A stretch of DNA of 64,000 nucleotides from Paulownia fortunei (Eukaryota; Streptophyta; Magnoliopsida; Lamiales; Paulowniaceae). The notes beneath the pieces are model-generated. The model was not told the origin of the DNA and did no database searches. It was given only the letters and a program-made list of their open reading frames with translations. The stretch covers positions 14,340,060 to 14,404,059 of the forward strand of contig CM033108.1 of NCBI GenBank assembly GCA_019321725.1, read 5' to 3'. The position numbers and the translations under genes are program-made. Below, piece by piece: positions 1 through 11,345 of this stretch (position 1 is the stretch's first letter; the number at the start of each line of letters is the position of its first letter).

Positions 1-1479
1 ATGTTTTAGTATGTTTTGTATGAATGAAAACTCAAGTGGGATTGACTTGAAATCAAAACCAAGCTAGTTAATCTAGTATTTAGCAAAATTGATAGTCTTG
101 TAAAATATTCTCAATTTACTTGTTTCTATTAATCTTCTAATACTTATTGTGTTTGAAAGTGCCTACAAATGGTTGTGAACAATAGCAATTAGCTTGCTTA
201 ATTGAAGGTTAGAATCAATTTAAGTTAGAACCAAGTTAATGTCATTTTAATTTAAATTGTGTTCATGTTTTAGGGGTTGCCCTAATATTTATGTTTGAAT
301 TATTATTGATTTAGTAGTTGTCCTAATGTTTAATGTCTTGAATTAATAGTAAAATATGGAGTATGCATTATTTTTGAAGTCATGTAATTGATATGAAAAT
401 ATTTACAAAAGATTGAAAAGTGTATATGATTTTAATTAGAATAGATTATGTTATTTATTAAAAGGATTTTGAATTTGTATATGATTTGATTATGTTAGGC
501 CTTTAACACATCCTATCTTCCAAAAAGACTGATTTTTTCACTTAGCACAAAGCAGACTTGAGGTAAGTTGAAACTTTCATTTGTTGTATCACAAGAATCA
601 TATAATATTGTTCATATTTTAATGTGATTGTCATTATTTGTCAAATGATGTAATGTTTGATGCATTTATGGTTCATGAAGCATGATACTATTATGAATAT
701 AATAAGGTTTTTGAAAAAAAAGTATGGTACTTGATTGATGGTCGGGTAGACAAATAACACGAGAGGGACAGATGGACCCAACAAATGGTAGCAAATATTT
801 GAGGTTGAAAAATTAGTATAGAAAAACCACAATGAATAAGACAGAATACGGCTAATACCTGAGGTTGAAAGACCAAGTATGGAAACCCTATATTATTTCT
901 CTTATTGGCCAATCATTATGAATAAATTTTGAAAACTATAGTCTATCGCTATTAGTTAGGTACCACACTTCAAAGGCCTTAAAGAATAATTTATGAATGA
1001 AAGTTATTAAATTGAATAATGCATTTAATGATTTATGAGATGTGTATGTATGCTATTTGTGCATGTATGCTATTTGTTATTGCATCAGTTTCACCTTACT
1101 GAGCCTTTAGCTCATTAGATTCATGTGATGTAGGTGGAAATATACAGATTTAGAGGTTGACTGAGTCTCCAAAGCGGCCGAACAAAGATTTATTCATATG
1201 CCATACTTTGAGCTATTTTGTAGCTTACTATGAAAATTCTATTTTGTTTTTAAATAAGCAGTTCTGTTATGGTTTAGTAAACACATATACTCAATTTTGA
1301 TTTATGTATATGGTGTGTTTAAAATGAAATGAAACAACAAATGAATTCAAGATTCTTCTTTTATAGCCAAAAGGGAAACTTTTATTAAAACCATAACTTC
1401 TAGTATTGATGAAAAGTTAATATTTCTTGACTTAATTGTATCAGCTTTAGGTTCCGCAGTTAGGTTAAGGGGTGTTATA
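1..1479 (+). repeat. 5' LTR of element 1, left end cut by window
   Basis: Matches the 3' LTR from about 9376 onward and the inverted LTR at 13737-16028. It ends GGGGTGTTATA, a decayed form of the GTGTTACA end seen in the other LTR. By comparison with the 2292-bp copy, about 840 bp of LTR should lie left of the window. Short open frames on either strand here have no recognisable product. This copy keeps two blocks (about 451-675 and 705-860) that are missing from the 3' LTR. Confidence 0.85.
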
Positions 1480-4400
1480 TAAAGGCTCTCCAATAAAGGA
1501 TAAATTACTTGTCTATTTTCATGATAATAAATTGTCGTTTACTTTCTTGATTGATTGTAAGGGTTTGAGTTTCTTTTTTTTCTTTGTAAACCTTTCAAGA
1601 CAATTAATTGTCATTTACTTTCTTGATTGTAAGGAATTAATATTTTTTATTATTGAACATTTTACTTTCCCGATTGTACAGATTTGTTGTTGAGGATTTG
1701 ATTGGATTTCTTTTTAAGTTATTTAGTAATTTGGCTTTTTGAGCCAATATAAAATCCTAAGGGAAAGTGATTGCAATTTACTTTTTTGACTGTAAGAAAT
1801 TAACCTTTCTTATTTTTATTTCTTATTATTGGATATTTTACTTTTTTGATTGTACCGGTTAATTGTCTAGGATTTATTTTATTTTCTTTTTAAGTTATTT
1901 AGAAATTTGGCTTTATGAGCCAATGTAATCCTAAGGAAAAGTGACTCGTGTTTGAACTAATATTTGTGCGTGTTTTTCTCTATTATGTTCAAAGAACTAT
2001 TTTATTTACTTATAAAGATTCTTCTTGTGATTTTTATTCTTGACCTGTGACTCACAATCTTTCTCATCTATCTTGAGTATGGTGTCTATTCAAATTTCTT
2101 ATACCTTTGTTTCTTATCTTCTAATAGATAATGGGTCATCATCATTGTTCTTGCAAGTTTGTGAAGCTGAATTAAGATGATTCTAGAAAAAATACCCTTA
2201 TTGATGTTGGAGTCTCATTGTTCATTGTGAGGTTCGTATCATTTAACAATAAGAATAATGGAGCATCATCAAAGCACCCTTTGCTTGTTCTTGTTAGACT
2301 ATTAATAAGGGTAAGGACTAAAAGGTTCAAAGATGCACTTAATGGGCCGATTCATTGAATTTGAGTTGATTCTGATATGTTGTAATTTAAGATGGGCTTA
2401 AAACAAGATCATGGGCTTGTCAATGTCATTAAAGTGACTAATTGGGTTGAGTAAGAGAATTGGGCATGTTAGAGCATAAGAAAAGCTTTTTAGTTTGTCA
2501 ATTCAGCATGTTGATTGATTTGGGCGTGAGGAAAACCTGCAAATTCGTTAATTTCAATATGTTATTACCAAATAAAGACTCTCCAATAAAGGGGAAATTA
2601 CTTGCTTATTTTTAAGATAATAAGTTGCCGTTTACTTTCTTGATTGATTGTAAGGGATTGACTTTCTTTATTTTCAATGAAAATCTTTCAAGACAATTAT
2701 TTGACATTTACTTTCTTGATTATGAGGGATTGACCTTTCTTATGTTCTTTTCTTATTATTGTACATTTTACTTTCTTGATTGTATGAGTTAGTTGTCGAG
2801 GATTTGATTTATTTTCTTTTTAAATTAAGTATTAATTCAACTTTATGAGCCAATGTAATCCTAAGGGAAAGTGATTCACATTTGAAATAACATTTGTGAG
2901 AGTTTTTCTTTTTGGTTGTTCAAAGAGCTATTTCCTTAACTTATGAAGATTCTTCTTGTAGCGTTCATTCTTGACGTGTCACTTACAATCATTCTCATCT
3001 ATCTTGAGTGTGACGTCTACCCAAATTTTTATACCTTTGTTTCTTATCTTTTAATAAATAATGGGACAAGGTCGTAATTCTTGCAAGATTGTGAAGTTGA
3101 GTTAAAACGATCCCAGGAAATATACCCTTATAGATGTTCAGGTCTCATTTTTTATTGTGAGATTCGTATAAAATTTAACGATGAGAATAATGGAGCATTA
3201 TCAAAGGATCTATCGCATGTTCCTGTTGGACTAATATTAAGGGCAAAAGCTAAAAAATTCAAAGATGTACTTGATGGATTCGTTAGATTCGAATTGATTC
3301 TAATATATTGCATTAAAGATGGGTCCAAAACAAGATCATGGGTTGGTCATTATCATTAAGAAAAGCATTTCAATTTGTCAATTTTAGCATGTTGAAGGAT
3401 TTGGGCATGAGGAAAGCTTGCAAATTTACCAATTTCAGTATGTTGTTACCAAATAAAAACTCTGCAATAAAGGACAAATTACTTGACTATTTTCATGACA
3501 ATAAATCCCCGTTTACTTTTTGGATTGATTGTAAGGGATTAACTTTCCTTATTTTTTATGAAAACCTTTCAAGACAATCAGTTGTCATTTACTTTCTTAT
3601 TTGCAAGAAATTAACCTTTCCTATTTTCATTTTTTTATTATTGGCCATTTAACTTTCCTGATTGCATGAGTTAGTTGTCTAGAATTTGATTTATTTTCTT
3701 TTTAAATTATTTAGTAATTTGGCATTATAAGCCAATGTAATCCTAAGAGAAAGTGACTCATGATCAAAATAATATTTGTGAGAGTTTTCCTCTTTGGTTG
3801 TTCAAAGAACTATTTCTTAACTTATCAAGATTCTTTTTGTCGCATTCATTCTTTACCTGTCACTCACAATCTTTCTCATCTATCTTGAGTGTGATATCTA
3901 CCCAAATTTCTTATACTTTTGTTACTTATCTTTTAATAGATAATGGGCTAAGGTTATTCTTCTTGCAAATTTGTGAAGTTGAATTAAAATGATCCCATGT
4001 AAAAACCTTTATGGATGTTCGAATCTCACTTTTCATTTCGAGGTTCGTATTATTTAATGATGAGAATTGTGCACCATCAAATGATCTATTATGTGTTCCA
4101 TTTGGATTAATAATAAGGTCAAAGGTTAAAAGGTTCAAAGATTCACTCAATGGGCTAATTCAGTGGATTTGAGTTGATTCTAATATGTTACAATTTAAGA
4201 TAGGTCTAAAACAATATCATAGGCTAGTCAATGTCATTAAGGCAACAGATTGGGTTGAGTAAGAGAATTGAGCATGTAGGAGCACATGGAAAGATTTCCA
4301 ATTTGTTAATTTCAGCATGTTGTTTGATTTGGGTATGAGGAAAGTCTACAAATTTGCTAATTACAATATGTTGTTACCAAAAAAAGACTCTCCAATAAAG

Positions 4401-4530
4401 AAAAAATTACTTGCCTATTTTCATGACAATAAATTGTAGTTTACTTTCTTCATTGATTGTAAGGGATTGACTTTATTTTTTTCTTTACAAACCTGTCAAG
4501 ACAATTAATTGTCATTTACTCTATGCAATT
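1480..4530 (+). repeat. Tandem array of 0.9-1.1 kb units between 5' LTR and gag
   Basis: The phrase around CTCTCCAATAAAGG recurs at about 1487, 2580, 3461 and 4388, giving units of roughly 1.1, 0.88 and 0.93 kb and a last partial unit of about 140 bp. Each full unit also holds the word GTAATCCTAAG followed by a stretch like TTTGTGAGAGTTTTTCT and TTCAAAGAACTATT. Those words resemble the R/U5 part of the LTR remnant at 10560-10800, so the unit may itself derive from a gypsy LTR or leader (inference). No primer-binding site was found after the 5' LTR. Small open frames inside are not conserved between units, so I regard the array as non-coding. Confidence 0.8.
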
Positions 4531-4542
4531 TTATTATTAGAG

Positions 4543-5190
4543 AATAATGATAGAACCTGGTGGGAATGAGCTAAACTTGCAGTGAATATGGAAGAGCTAA
4601 CTTGGGAGAGGTTTAAAATAATCTTTTATGATAAGTATTTCACCAGGGATGCTAGGTCCCTCAAAGTAAAAGAATTTCTGGAGTTAAAAAAAGGAGGAAT
4701 GTCTATATGTGATTATGTGTGAAAATTTAAAGAGGGTTGCAAGTATGTGCCATACACCACTCGAGACAATAATGAGAAGATAGATCATTTTCTGATGGGC
4801 CTTAATCCTGAAATTAGAAGAGCTGTGAGAATGTCTTCAGTCACAGAGTTTAGGGAACTTATGAACAAGGTTTTGATGGCAGACTTAGATAAGAAAGAGA
4901 TTGAGAAATTCCATCAACAAAAGAAGCAAGTATTCACTCCAAGAAATCTGAACCAGTGGAAGAAAGGAGAGCAAAATTCAAATCAAGAGAATGAAAAGTG
5001 TCCTAGAGTTGGGCAGACTTCTACTACAGTTGAAATACCTAAATGTGCTAAGTGTGGGAAGAATTAATTTGGGGAATACTTTAGTGGTACTAATCATTGC
5101 TTTAAGTGCAAAAAGCCTGGACATATAGCAAAGGATTGCCCAACAGTACAGGGGAGAGTATATGCAATGACACAAAAACAAGTTGATGCA
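4543..5190 (+). pseudogene. gag: Ty3/gypsy gag, element 1, with nonsense mutations
   Basis: Capsid-type retrotransposon gag that would package element RNA. The same frame runs from about 4543 with stops at 4567 (TGA), 4720 (TGA) and 5065 (TAA), so it is dead by nonsense rather than by frameshift. Visible are a WWE-like start, the run [13 protein letters not shown] and, after a first decayed cysteine pair, a zinc knuckle CFKCKKPGHIAKDC (C-X2-C-X4-H-X4-C) at 5098-5139. The frame continues directly into the protease. The true N-terminus is missing because the tandem array lies immediately upstream. Confidence 0.88.
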
Positions 5191-5620
5191 GATGCTTCCG
5201 TAGTTACAGGTACTATTTTAATTTATGGGATACCTGCAATTGCAATGATAGATTCTGGATCTACGCATTTATTTGCATCATGTGCATTTATGAGAAAATT
5301 GGGCATTACACCAGATTAATTAAACGTAAGATATAGTGTGACTGTTCCATCTGAGGAAGCAATGAATTCCAACCAAATATTAAAGGTCTGTTCTATTCAG
5401 ATTAGTGATAGGACTCTCTATGTGGATTTTATTATTTTACCGATGCCAAATTTTGAGGTTATTTTGGGTATGGATTGGCTTATCAAATATCATGCAACAA
5501 CTGATTGTAACAAGAAGATTGTGATTTTTTAGCCACCCGAAGAAGAACAGATTGTGTTTAGTGGTGCCTCATTATCACGGTCCTTTATAACTGCTTTGGA
5601 AGCACAAAGATGTTGAATAA
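5191..5620 (+). pseudogene. Retroviral-type aspartic protease, element 1
   Basis: Cleaves the gag-pol polyprotein in active relatives. It is in the same frame as gag. The active-site signature IDSGSTHLFAS begins near 5248 and the downstream VILGMDWL motif is at about 5460-5483, both typical of plant gypsy proteases. In-frame stops occur at 5317 (TAA), 5530 (TAG) and 5614 (TGA). Just before 5614 the frame is lost and the linker toward RT continues in another frame. Confidence 0.88.
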
Positions 5621-6500
5621 AGGTTGTGTTGGATATTTGGTAAGTGTTCTAGACAGTTTAGTTGAAGCAAAATTGAAGCCAGAAAATATAGATGTAGTTA
5701 GAGAATTTCTTGAGGTATTTCTAGATGATTCAAGAGATTGAATTTGTGATTGATGTTATGCTAGGAACTACTTATATTTCTAAAGCACCATACCGAATGG
5801 CATCAATAGAATTACAAGAGTTAAAAGTTCAATTGCAAGAATTGCTTGATAAGGGTTTTATTCGCCCTAATATTCTCCTTGGGGAGCACCTGTATTGTTC
5901 GTGAAAAAGAAGGATGGTACATTGCGGTTGTGCATTGATTATAGAGAGTTGAATAAAGTAACAGTCAAAAATAAGTATCCACTCCTAAGAATAAATGATT
6001 TGTTTGATCAATTGCAAGGAGCATCAATATTTTCTATAATTGATTTGTGCTTTGGGTATCATCAATTAAAGATCAAGGAAGAAAACATACAAAAGACTGC
6101 ATTCCGAACAAGGTATGGACATTATGAATTTCTAGTAATGCCTTTCGATTTAACCAATGCCCCTGTAGCTTTTATGGATCTAATGAATAGGGTAAGGTGT
6201 TCAAGCAATATCTTGATAAATTTTTGATTGTGTTTATTAATGACATCCTAATTTATTCACGTGATAAAGAACAGCACAAGGAACATTTGAAGATTGTGCT
6301 GCAAGTTCTTAAGGAAAAGCAGTTGTATGCTAAATTCAAGAAGTGCGAATTTTGGCTTGAGCAAGTGGTATTCCTAGGTCATGTAGTATCTAAGAATGGT
6401 ATTTATTTGATCCAAGTAACGTAGAAGTTGTTATTAAGTGGCTAACACCAACAAATATATCAGAAGTAAGGAGTTTTTTAGGATTAGAAGGGTACTATCA
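5621..6500 (+). pseudogene. Reverse transcriptase, element 1, frameshifted
   Basis: Copies element RNA into DNA in active relatives. Pieces in order: connector ending in FLEVFLDD then a break near 5738; KAPYRMA and [10 protein letters not shown] near 5785-5870; [20 protein letters not shown] from 5898; the first catalytic aspartate in the FSIIDL stretch near 6040; a frameshift at about 6195; then the second catalytic box, which reads F-I-N-D (about 6233-6244) where the family has F/Y-x-D-D. The tail reaches [18 protein letters not shown] and a TAG at 6421, then continues in another frame (SEVRSFLGL). Two separate defects therefore remove activity. Confidence 0.9.
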
Positions 6501-7050
6501 ACGATTTGTTCAGGGGTTCAAAGATAGCAACTCCATTGACAATGTTGATAAGAAAGAATGTGAAGTTCTTGCGGACCGATGTTTGTGAAAAAAGTTTTCA
6601 AGAATTGAAACATAAATTGACTATAGCTCCTATTCTTACCATTCCAACTAGAACTGATGGATTTATGTTGTATAACGATGCTTCAAATGGTTTGGGTTAT
6701 GTTTTGATTCAAAATGGGAAGGTTATTGCCTATGCTTCAACGCAATTAAAGGAGTATGAAAAGAATTTTTGTTGTGGTTTGCTTTTGAAATCTGTAGACA
6801 TTATTTGTATGGTGAGAAGTGTGAGATATACACAGATCATAAGAGTTTGAAGTACTTCTTTATCCAAAAAGAGCTGAATATGAGACAAAGAAGATGGTTA
6901 AAACTTGTGAAAGATTGTGATTGTGTGATCAACTATCATCCTAACAAAGTAAATGTGGTTGCAGATACATTGAGTAGAAAATCCTCGTCTTCTCTTTTTG
7001 TCATACAAAAGTTAATATTACTAAATTTGCAGAGATTAGAGCTTGAAATT
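6501..7050 (+). pseudogene. RNase H domain, element 1
   Basis: Degrades the RNA strand during reverse transcription in active relatives. The segment from 6506 holds the linker LTIAPILTIP, then YNDASNGLGYVL (first catalytic Asp at about 6676). After a frame change near 6770 it continues with [22 protein letters not shown] (catalytic Asp near 6830) and [11 protein letters not shown] (about 6950-6984). All three acidic positions are readable, but not in one frame. Confidence 0.88.
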
Positions 7051-8130
7051 GTACCTAAAGGGAAAAAATGTTCGTTGTCAGCCTTAGTGTTGAGACTTGC
7101 ACTTCGAGATGTACGGATTGAAAAGAAAGATTAAGGCTGGAAAGAGGCCTGACTTCTCTGTTACTGATGATGGAATTATTTAATATAAAAGTAGACTGTG
7201 TGTGTTATTTGATAAGGCCATAAAAGCAAACATTGTACAAAAAACTCATACTACTCCTTACTCGGTACATCCAGGTAGCACAAAAATGTATAAAGACTTA
7301 CAACAGCATTATTGGTGGCCTAAAATAAAGAGAGATATAACAAAATTTGTGACTGAATGTCTAACCTGTCAACAAGTTAAGATTAAACATCAAAGACTAT
7401 CAAGGTTGTTGAAGCCTTTGTTGATTCTATAGTGGAAATGGGAGCACATTATATTGGACTTTGTGCTTGGATTACCTAGAACGCAAAAGGGGTGTAATTC
7501 CATATGGATGATTGTTGATAGATTAACTAAATCAGCCCATTTTTTTCCAATAAAAACCACATATAATATGGATCAGTATGCTCAATAATATATTAAAGAG
7601 ATAGTTAGGTTACATGGAGTGCCAGTTTCAATAGTGTCTGATAGAGATCCTAAGTTTATATCTATATTTTGGAAGAGTTTACACAGTGCCATGGGAAAGA
7701 AACTTGCATTTAGTACAATATTTCATCCACAAAGTGATGGGCAATCAGAGAGGGTTATTCAGATATTAGAGGATATGTTAAGAGCTTGTGTGCTAGATTT
7801 TCAAGGGAGTTGGGATGCGAAGCTTCCATTAGTGGAGTTTACTTATAATAATAGCTACCAATCAACAATTGGAAAGGCGCCTTATGAAGCATTATATGGA
7901 AGGAAATATAGATCTCCAGTTCATTGGGATGAAGTTGGACAATGAAGCCTATTTGGTCCAGAAATAGTTCAACATACTGCTAATGTAGTGGAGAAGATAC
8001 GAGAGAGAATGAAGATCGCGCAGACTAGATAGAAAAGTTATGCAGATAAATGGAGAAAAGATCTAGAGTTTGCCATTGGGGATCATGTGTTCTTAAAAGT
8101 AGCTCCCATGAAAGGTGTCATGAGATTTAG
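7051..8130 (+). pseudogene. Integrase, zinc-binding and catalytic core, element 1
   Basis: Inserts element DNA into chromosomes in active relatives. The HHCC zinc-binding part runs from about 7230 (HTTPYSVHPGSTKMY) to CLTCQQVK near 7375. A TAG interrupts at 7430. Core catalytic positions are readable: Asp in LDFVLGLPRTQKG near 7458, Asp in SDRDPKF near 7638, and Glu in DGQSERVIQ near 7750. Further stops follow near 7586, 7943 and 8029. The run APYEALYGRKYRSP at about 7880-7920 is very typical of plant gypsy integrases. Confidence 0.92.
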
Positions 8131-8513
8131 AAAGAAAGAAAAACTCAACCCAAAGTATGTCAACCCATTCGAGATTCTCGAAAGAGTTGGTGATAAAGCT
8201 TATAGAGTGGCCTTACCTCCGTCATTGTCTAGTGTTCACAATATTTTCCATGTGTTGTGTTGAGGAAGTACATTTCAAACCCCTCTCATGTGTTGAGTTA
8301 TGAACTGTTGGAATTGACTCCTGATTTAGCCTATGAAGTAAAACCAGTGCAAATTCTAGATCAGAAGGAAAAAGAGTTGAGAACGAAAAAGATTCAACTT
8401 ATTAAAGTATTATGAAGGAATCATTCTTTAAAAGAGGTCACATGGGAAAGAGAAGAAGAAATGTAGATCAAGTATCCAAAATTATTTGGTACGTTAAATT
8501 TTGAGGATAAAAT
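8131..8513 (+). pseudogene. Integrase C-terminal GPF region and chromodomain, element 1
   Basis: The GPF/Y module reads NPFEILERVGDKAYRVALP (about 8160-8218), with Asn in place of the usual Gly. Downstream, after a one-base frame loss near 8258, come a SNPSHVLSYE-like linker and RNHSLKEVTWERE (about 8416-8456), the end of a chromodomain. In chromoviruses this domain directs integration toward modified chromatin (family knowledge). A stop interrupts the segment near 8414. Confidence 0.82.
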
Positions 8514-8533
8514 TTTTATAAGGAATGAAGGAT
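8514..8533 (+). promoter_or_regulatory. Polypurine tract before 3' LTR, element 1
   Basis: AAGGAATGAAGGAT at 8520-8533 directly precedes the LTR start TGTAATGC. This is the expected place and composition for the plus-strand priming tract. The minus-strand relative has a similar purine-rich GGAATGAATGATTG beside its LTR end at 16028. Confidence 0.65.
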
Positions 8534-10398
8534 TGTAATGCTCAATTCTCTCCTACATAGCCAATAATAAGTATATTGCATGAATATGCATCTAATCAAT
8601 GTACATTATCGAATTATGACATACAAATAACATGATTGCAACGAATATGAATAATTATTATTATATGCTCCAGTTATGCTTTAACATGGATTAGTACATG
8701 AAATATGAGATCAAACTTTTGTTTTTTGATTTAACATATTCCTTAATGCCTTTTTGAAGTGAAAAACTCGGTATCTCAGTTAAAGAAAATCGATGTGTTG
8801 AATGGCCATGAAATGAATTCTTCATATTGCTCCATACTTGTTACATTCTAAAGTGATTATTTGCCTAGATATTTGCTTTAAATATGTTATATTTGGCTAA
8901 AAATTAAAAGTATGCAAAATGGTGCAATTTGATTGGTTGGTTGACTAGATTGCATGAAATCATTCTAAACTATATTATACTTGATTATAACATCAAAGCA
9001 TTAATTTTTGTCATTTTCCTACCCTATAAACGTGGCTTTTAGCATGAGAAGACACCAAGCATGATGCAACCAATCATAACCCTCCACTTACCACTCTTTG
9101 AAATGTCAAACAAGTCATTTTTAGCCATTTTTCTTGTGGAAGCTCCTCAAAAATGACCAGCCTTATTCTCCAAAGTTTCTCCCAAATTTCTACACTCTCT
9201 TACTCACAAAAATTAAATTCAATCCATAGAAATCCATAAAAAAAAAACTAAAACAAGTTTTTACCCTTTCAAGCTTGAGAACCATTGATTTTGGATTTTT
9301 ATTCCAATCTAATCAAGGTATATTCTTTTTCAATGTTTCTCATGATGAATTTATGGTATCTTGGATGGTTACATATTTTAGTATCTTTTTGTATGACTGA
9401 AAACTTAATTAGGTTAGACTTGAAACCAAAACCAAACTAGTTAAGCTAGTTTCTAACAAAATTGATAGTCATGTGAAATATGCTTAATTTATTTATTCCA
9501 TTAATATTGGAATGCTTACATTGTGTTTGGAAGTTTCTATGAAAGATTGAAAATAATAGCAATTAGTTTGCTTAATTGAAGGTTACAATCAATTTAAATT
9601 AGAACCGAGTTTGCGTCATGTTAATTTGAATTGTATGCATGTTTTAAGAGCTGTCCTAATAAATTATATTTGAATTATTAGTTATTTAATAGTTGCTCTA
9701 ATGGTTAATGTCTTGAATTAGTAGTAAACTATGGAGTATGCTTTATTTTTAAGGTTATGTAATTGATATGGAATTGTTTACAAAAGATTAAAAGTATATA
9801 TGATTTTAACTAGACTATATTATGAAGCATGATACTATTAAGAATATAATACCTAATGTTGAAAGACATCTCTTATTGGCCAATCATTATGAATAGATTC
9901 TGAAAACTACGGTCTATCGCTATTAGTTAGATACCGCACTTCAAGGGCCCTAAAGAACGATTTATGAATAAAAGTTATTAAATAGAATAATGCATTTAAT
10001 GATTTATGAGATATGCATATATACTATTTGTTATTGCATTAGTTTCACCTTACTGAGCCTTTAACTTATTAGATTCATGTGATGCAGATGGAAATGTACC
10101 GGTTTAAAGGTTGACTGAGTCTTCAGAGTGATCAGACAAAGATTAGTTCACATGCCATGCTTCAAGTTGTTTTGTTTTTAAATAAGCCGGTCTATTATGG
10201 TTTTGTAAACAGATGTCGTCAGTTTTGAATTATGTATATGATGTGTTTAAAACAAACTGAAATAACAAATGAATTCAAGTTCTTTCTCGTATAGCCAAAA
10301 AGGAGATTTTTATTAAAACCATAACTCTAGTATTTATGAAAAGTTAATATTTCTTGACTTAACTCTATTAGCTTGTTTAGGTTCTGCAATTAGGTTAG
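8534..10398 (+). repeat. 3' LTR of element 1, internally deleted and 3' truncated
   Basis: Starts TGTAATGCTCAATT, matching in reverse the inner end of the LTR at 16028. The last homologous bases are near 10397; about 13 bp of the canonical end are missing and sequence of the second element follows. Compared with the 5' LTR it lacks about 225 bp and about 155-180 bp around 9825-9870. No gene is seen in it. Confidence 0.85.
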
Positions 10399-10812
10399 TT
10401 ACCTTTTCTAGATAGAGTTGACTTCAAGATTCAAGAAGATTAGTTAGGATATATTTAGTAGTTTCATTTTCCTAGTAGGGTATAAATTCAAGGCTTTTTC
10501 TTGGGGCCTAATTTTTGTTCTCCCTTTCTTGTATTTATAGGTCATTCACTTATTGAAATAAACAACTCAGATTTCAATCATAATTTTGTGAGAGAAAATT
10601 CTCTTTGGTTCTTTTAGAACTTTTGAACTTATCGAAGATTTTCATGGTTTTCACCTTTAACTTATCAATCAATCCCCTCATAATTGATTGTGGCATCTTT
10701 ATTATACCAAGGTTCTTGCTTCAATATAAGCAACGGGTCGTGGTTCCATACAAATTCATTCAAGATGATGTTGGAGGCCTTTCTTGAGTCACGACTTTTC
10801 TCACAATTCTTA
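10399..10812 (+). repeat. 5' LTR remnant of element 2
   Basis: Lies between the end of the element 1 LTR and a primer-site-like sequence. It contains a TATA-like GGGTATAAATT at about 10478 and an R/U5-like stretch (TTATTGAAATAAACAACTC, then TTTGTGAGAGAAAATTCTC) typical of plant gypsy LTR 3' halves. It ends near CTTTTCTCACA. The U3 part is missing. A 60-codon open frame at 10605-10787 has no recognisable product. Confidence 0.6.
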
Positions 10813-10828
10813 GCATGATTCATATCAA

Positions 10829-10843
10829 TTGGTAGTCAAAGCC
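10829..10843 (+). promoter_or_regulatory. Degenerate initiator-tRNA-Met primer-binding site
   Basis: TTGGTAGTCAAAGCC resembles the common plant retroelement primer site TGGTATCAGAGCC, with a one-base insertion and one change. It sits about 16 bp after the inferred LTR end, slightly farther than usual. Confidence 0.55.
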
Positions 10844-11345
10844 TGGTATCTAATCTCATGTTTACATATTCTTACTTTTCTTGGCAATTTCAATACCTAG
10901 AATCTAAATTCGGCAAAAAAAAATTAAATTTTGCTACAAGATTCAAAATTCTTGATTCAATTCAAGATTCAATATTCAAAATCTTGATTACATCTTGATT
11001 CAATTCAAAATTCTACATTCAATTTTTGCTCCAAATAAACCCTTCAATTCTGTGACACAATCTCTTTCCTTAACATTTAAATCTTAATTTCTTTTGGTGA
11101 GTCCTTTGGTGAATTATTGCTGGAAATTATGATATTTGTTTAGTTAGTTTTGATAAGAACCTATAGAGGATTATTATGAGGGGAAAAAGGCAAGAGTGGT
11201 GAGTACAAAAGAGGGTTAAAAAGCCAATCTGGTTTTTGAAAGAAAAAAAAACACAAGTGAAATTGAGTGAAAATCATTCTTTGAGTGAAACACGTAAAGG
11301 AGTGTATGAGGTCCTTTTCTTTTCTAACATTGTTTTGCAGGAAAC
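10844..11345 (+). other. Leader region of element 2, no gene
   Basis: Non-coding stretch between primer site and gag. It contains a run of short ATTCAA/AAGATTCA direct repeats at about 10920-11040. The minus-strand open frame at 11161-11385 looks like a shadow. Confidence 0.5.

Larger units (their letters stand above)
1..10398 (+). mobile_element. Decayed chromodomain Ty3/gypsy retrotransposon (element 1)
   Basis: Order seen on the + strand: partial 5' LTR, tandem-repeat block, gag with zinc knuckle, aspartic protease, RT, RNase H, integrase (HHCC and DDE core), GPF-like integrase tail with chromodomain-like end, polypurine tract, 3' LTR. Integrase after RT/RNase H is the Ty3/gypsy order, and the C-terminal chromodomain places it among plant chromoviruses; the RT and chromodomain wording resembles the Tekay/Del clade (from memory). 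At least six in-frame stops and several frameshifts make it non-autonomous. The LTR start lies upstream of the window. A minus-strand relative lies at 13737-18057. Confidence 0.9.

Noticed and set aside
641..912. Minus-strand open frames in the LTR
   Set aside because: They lie wholly inside an LTR and are not preserved in the other LTR copies.
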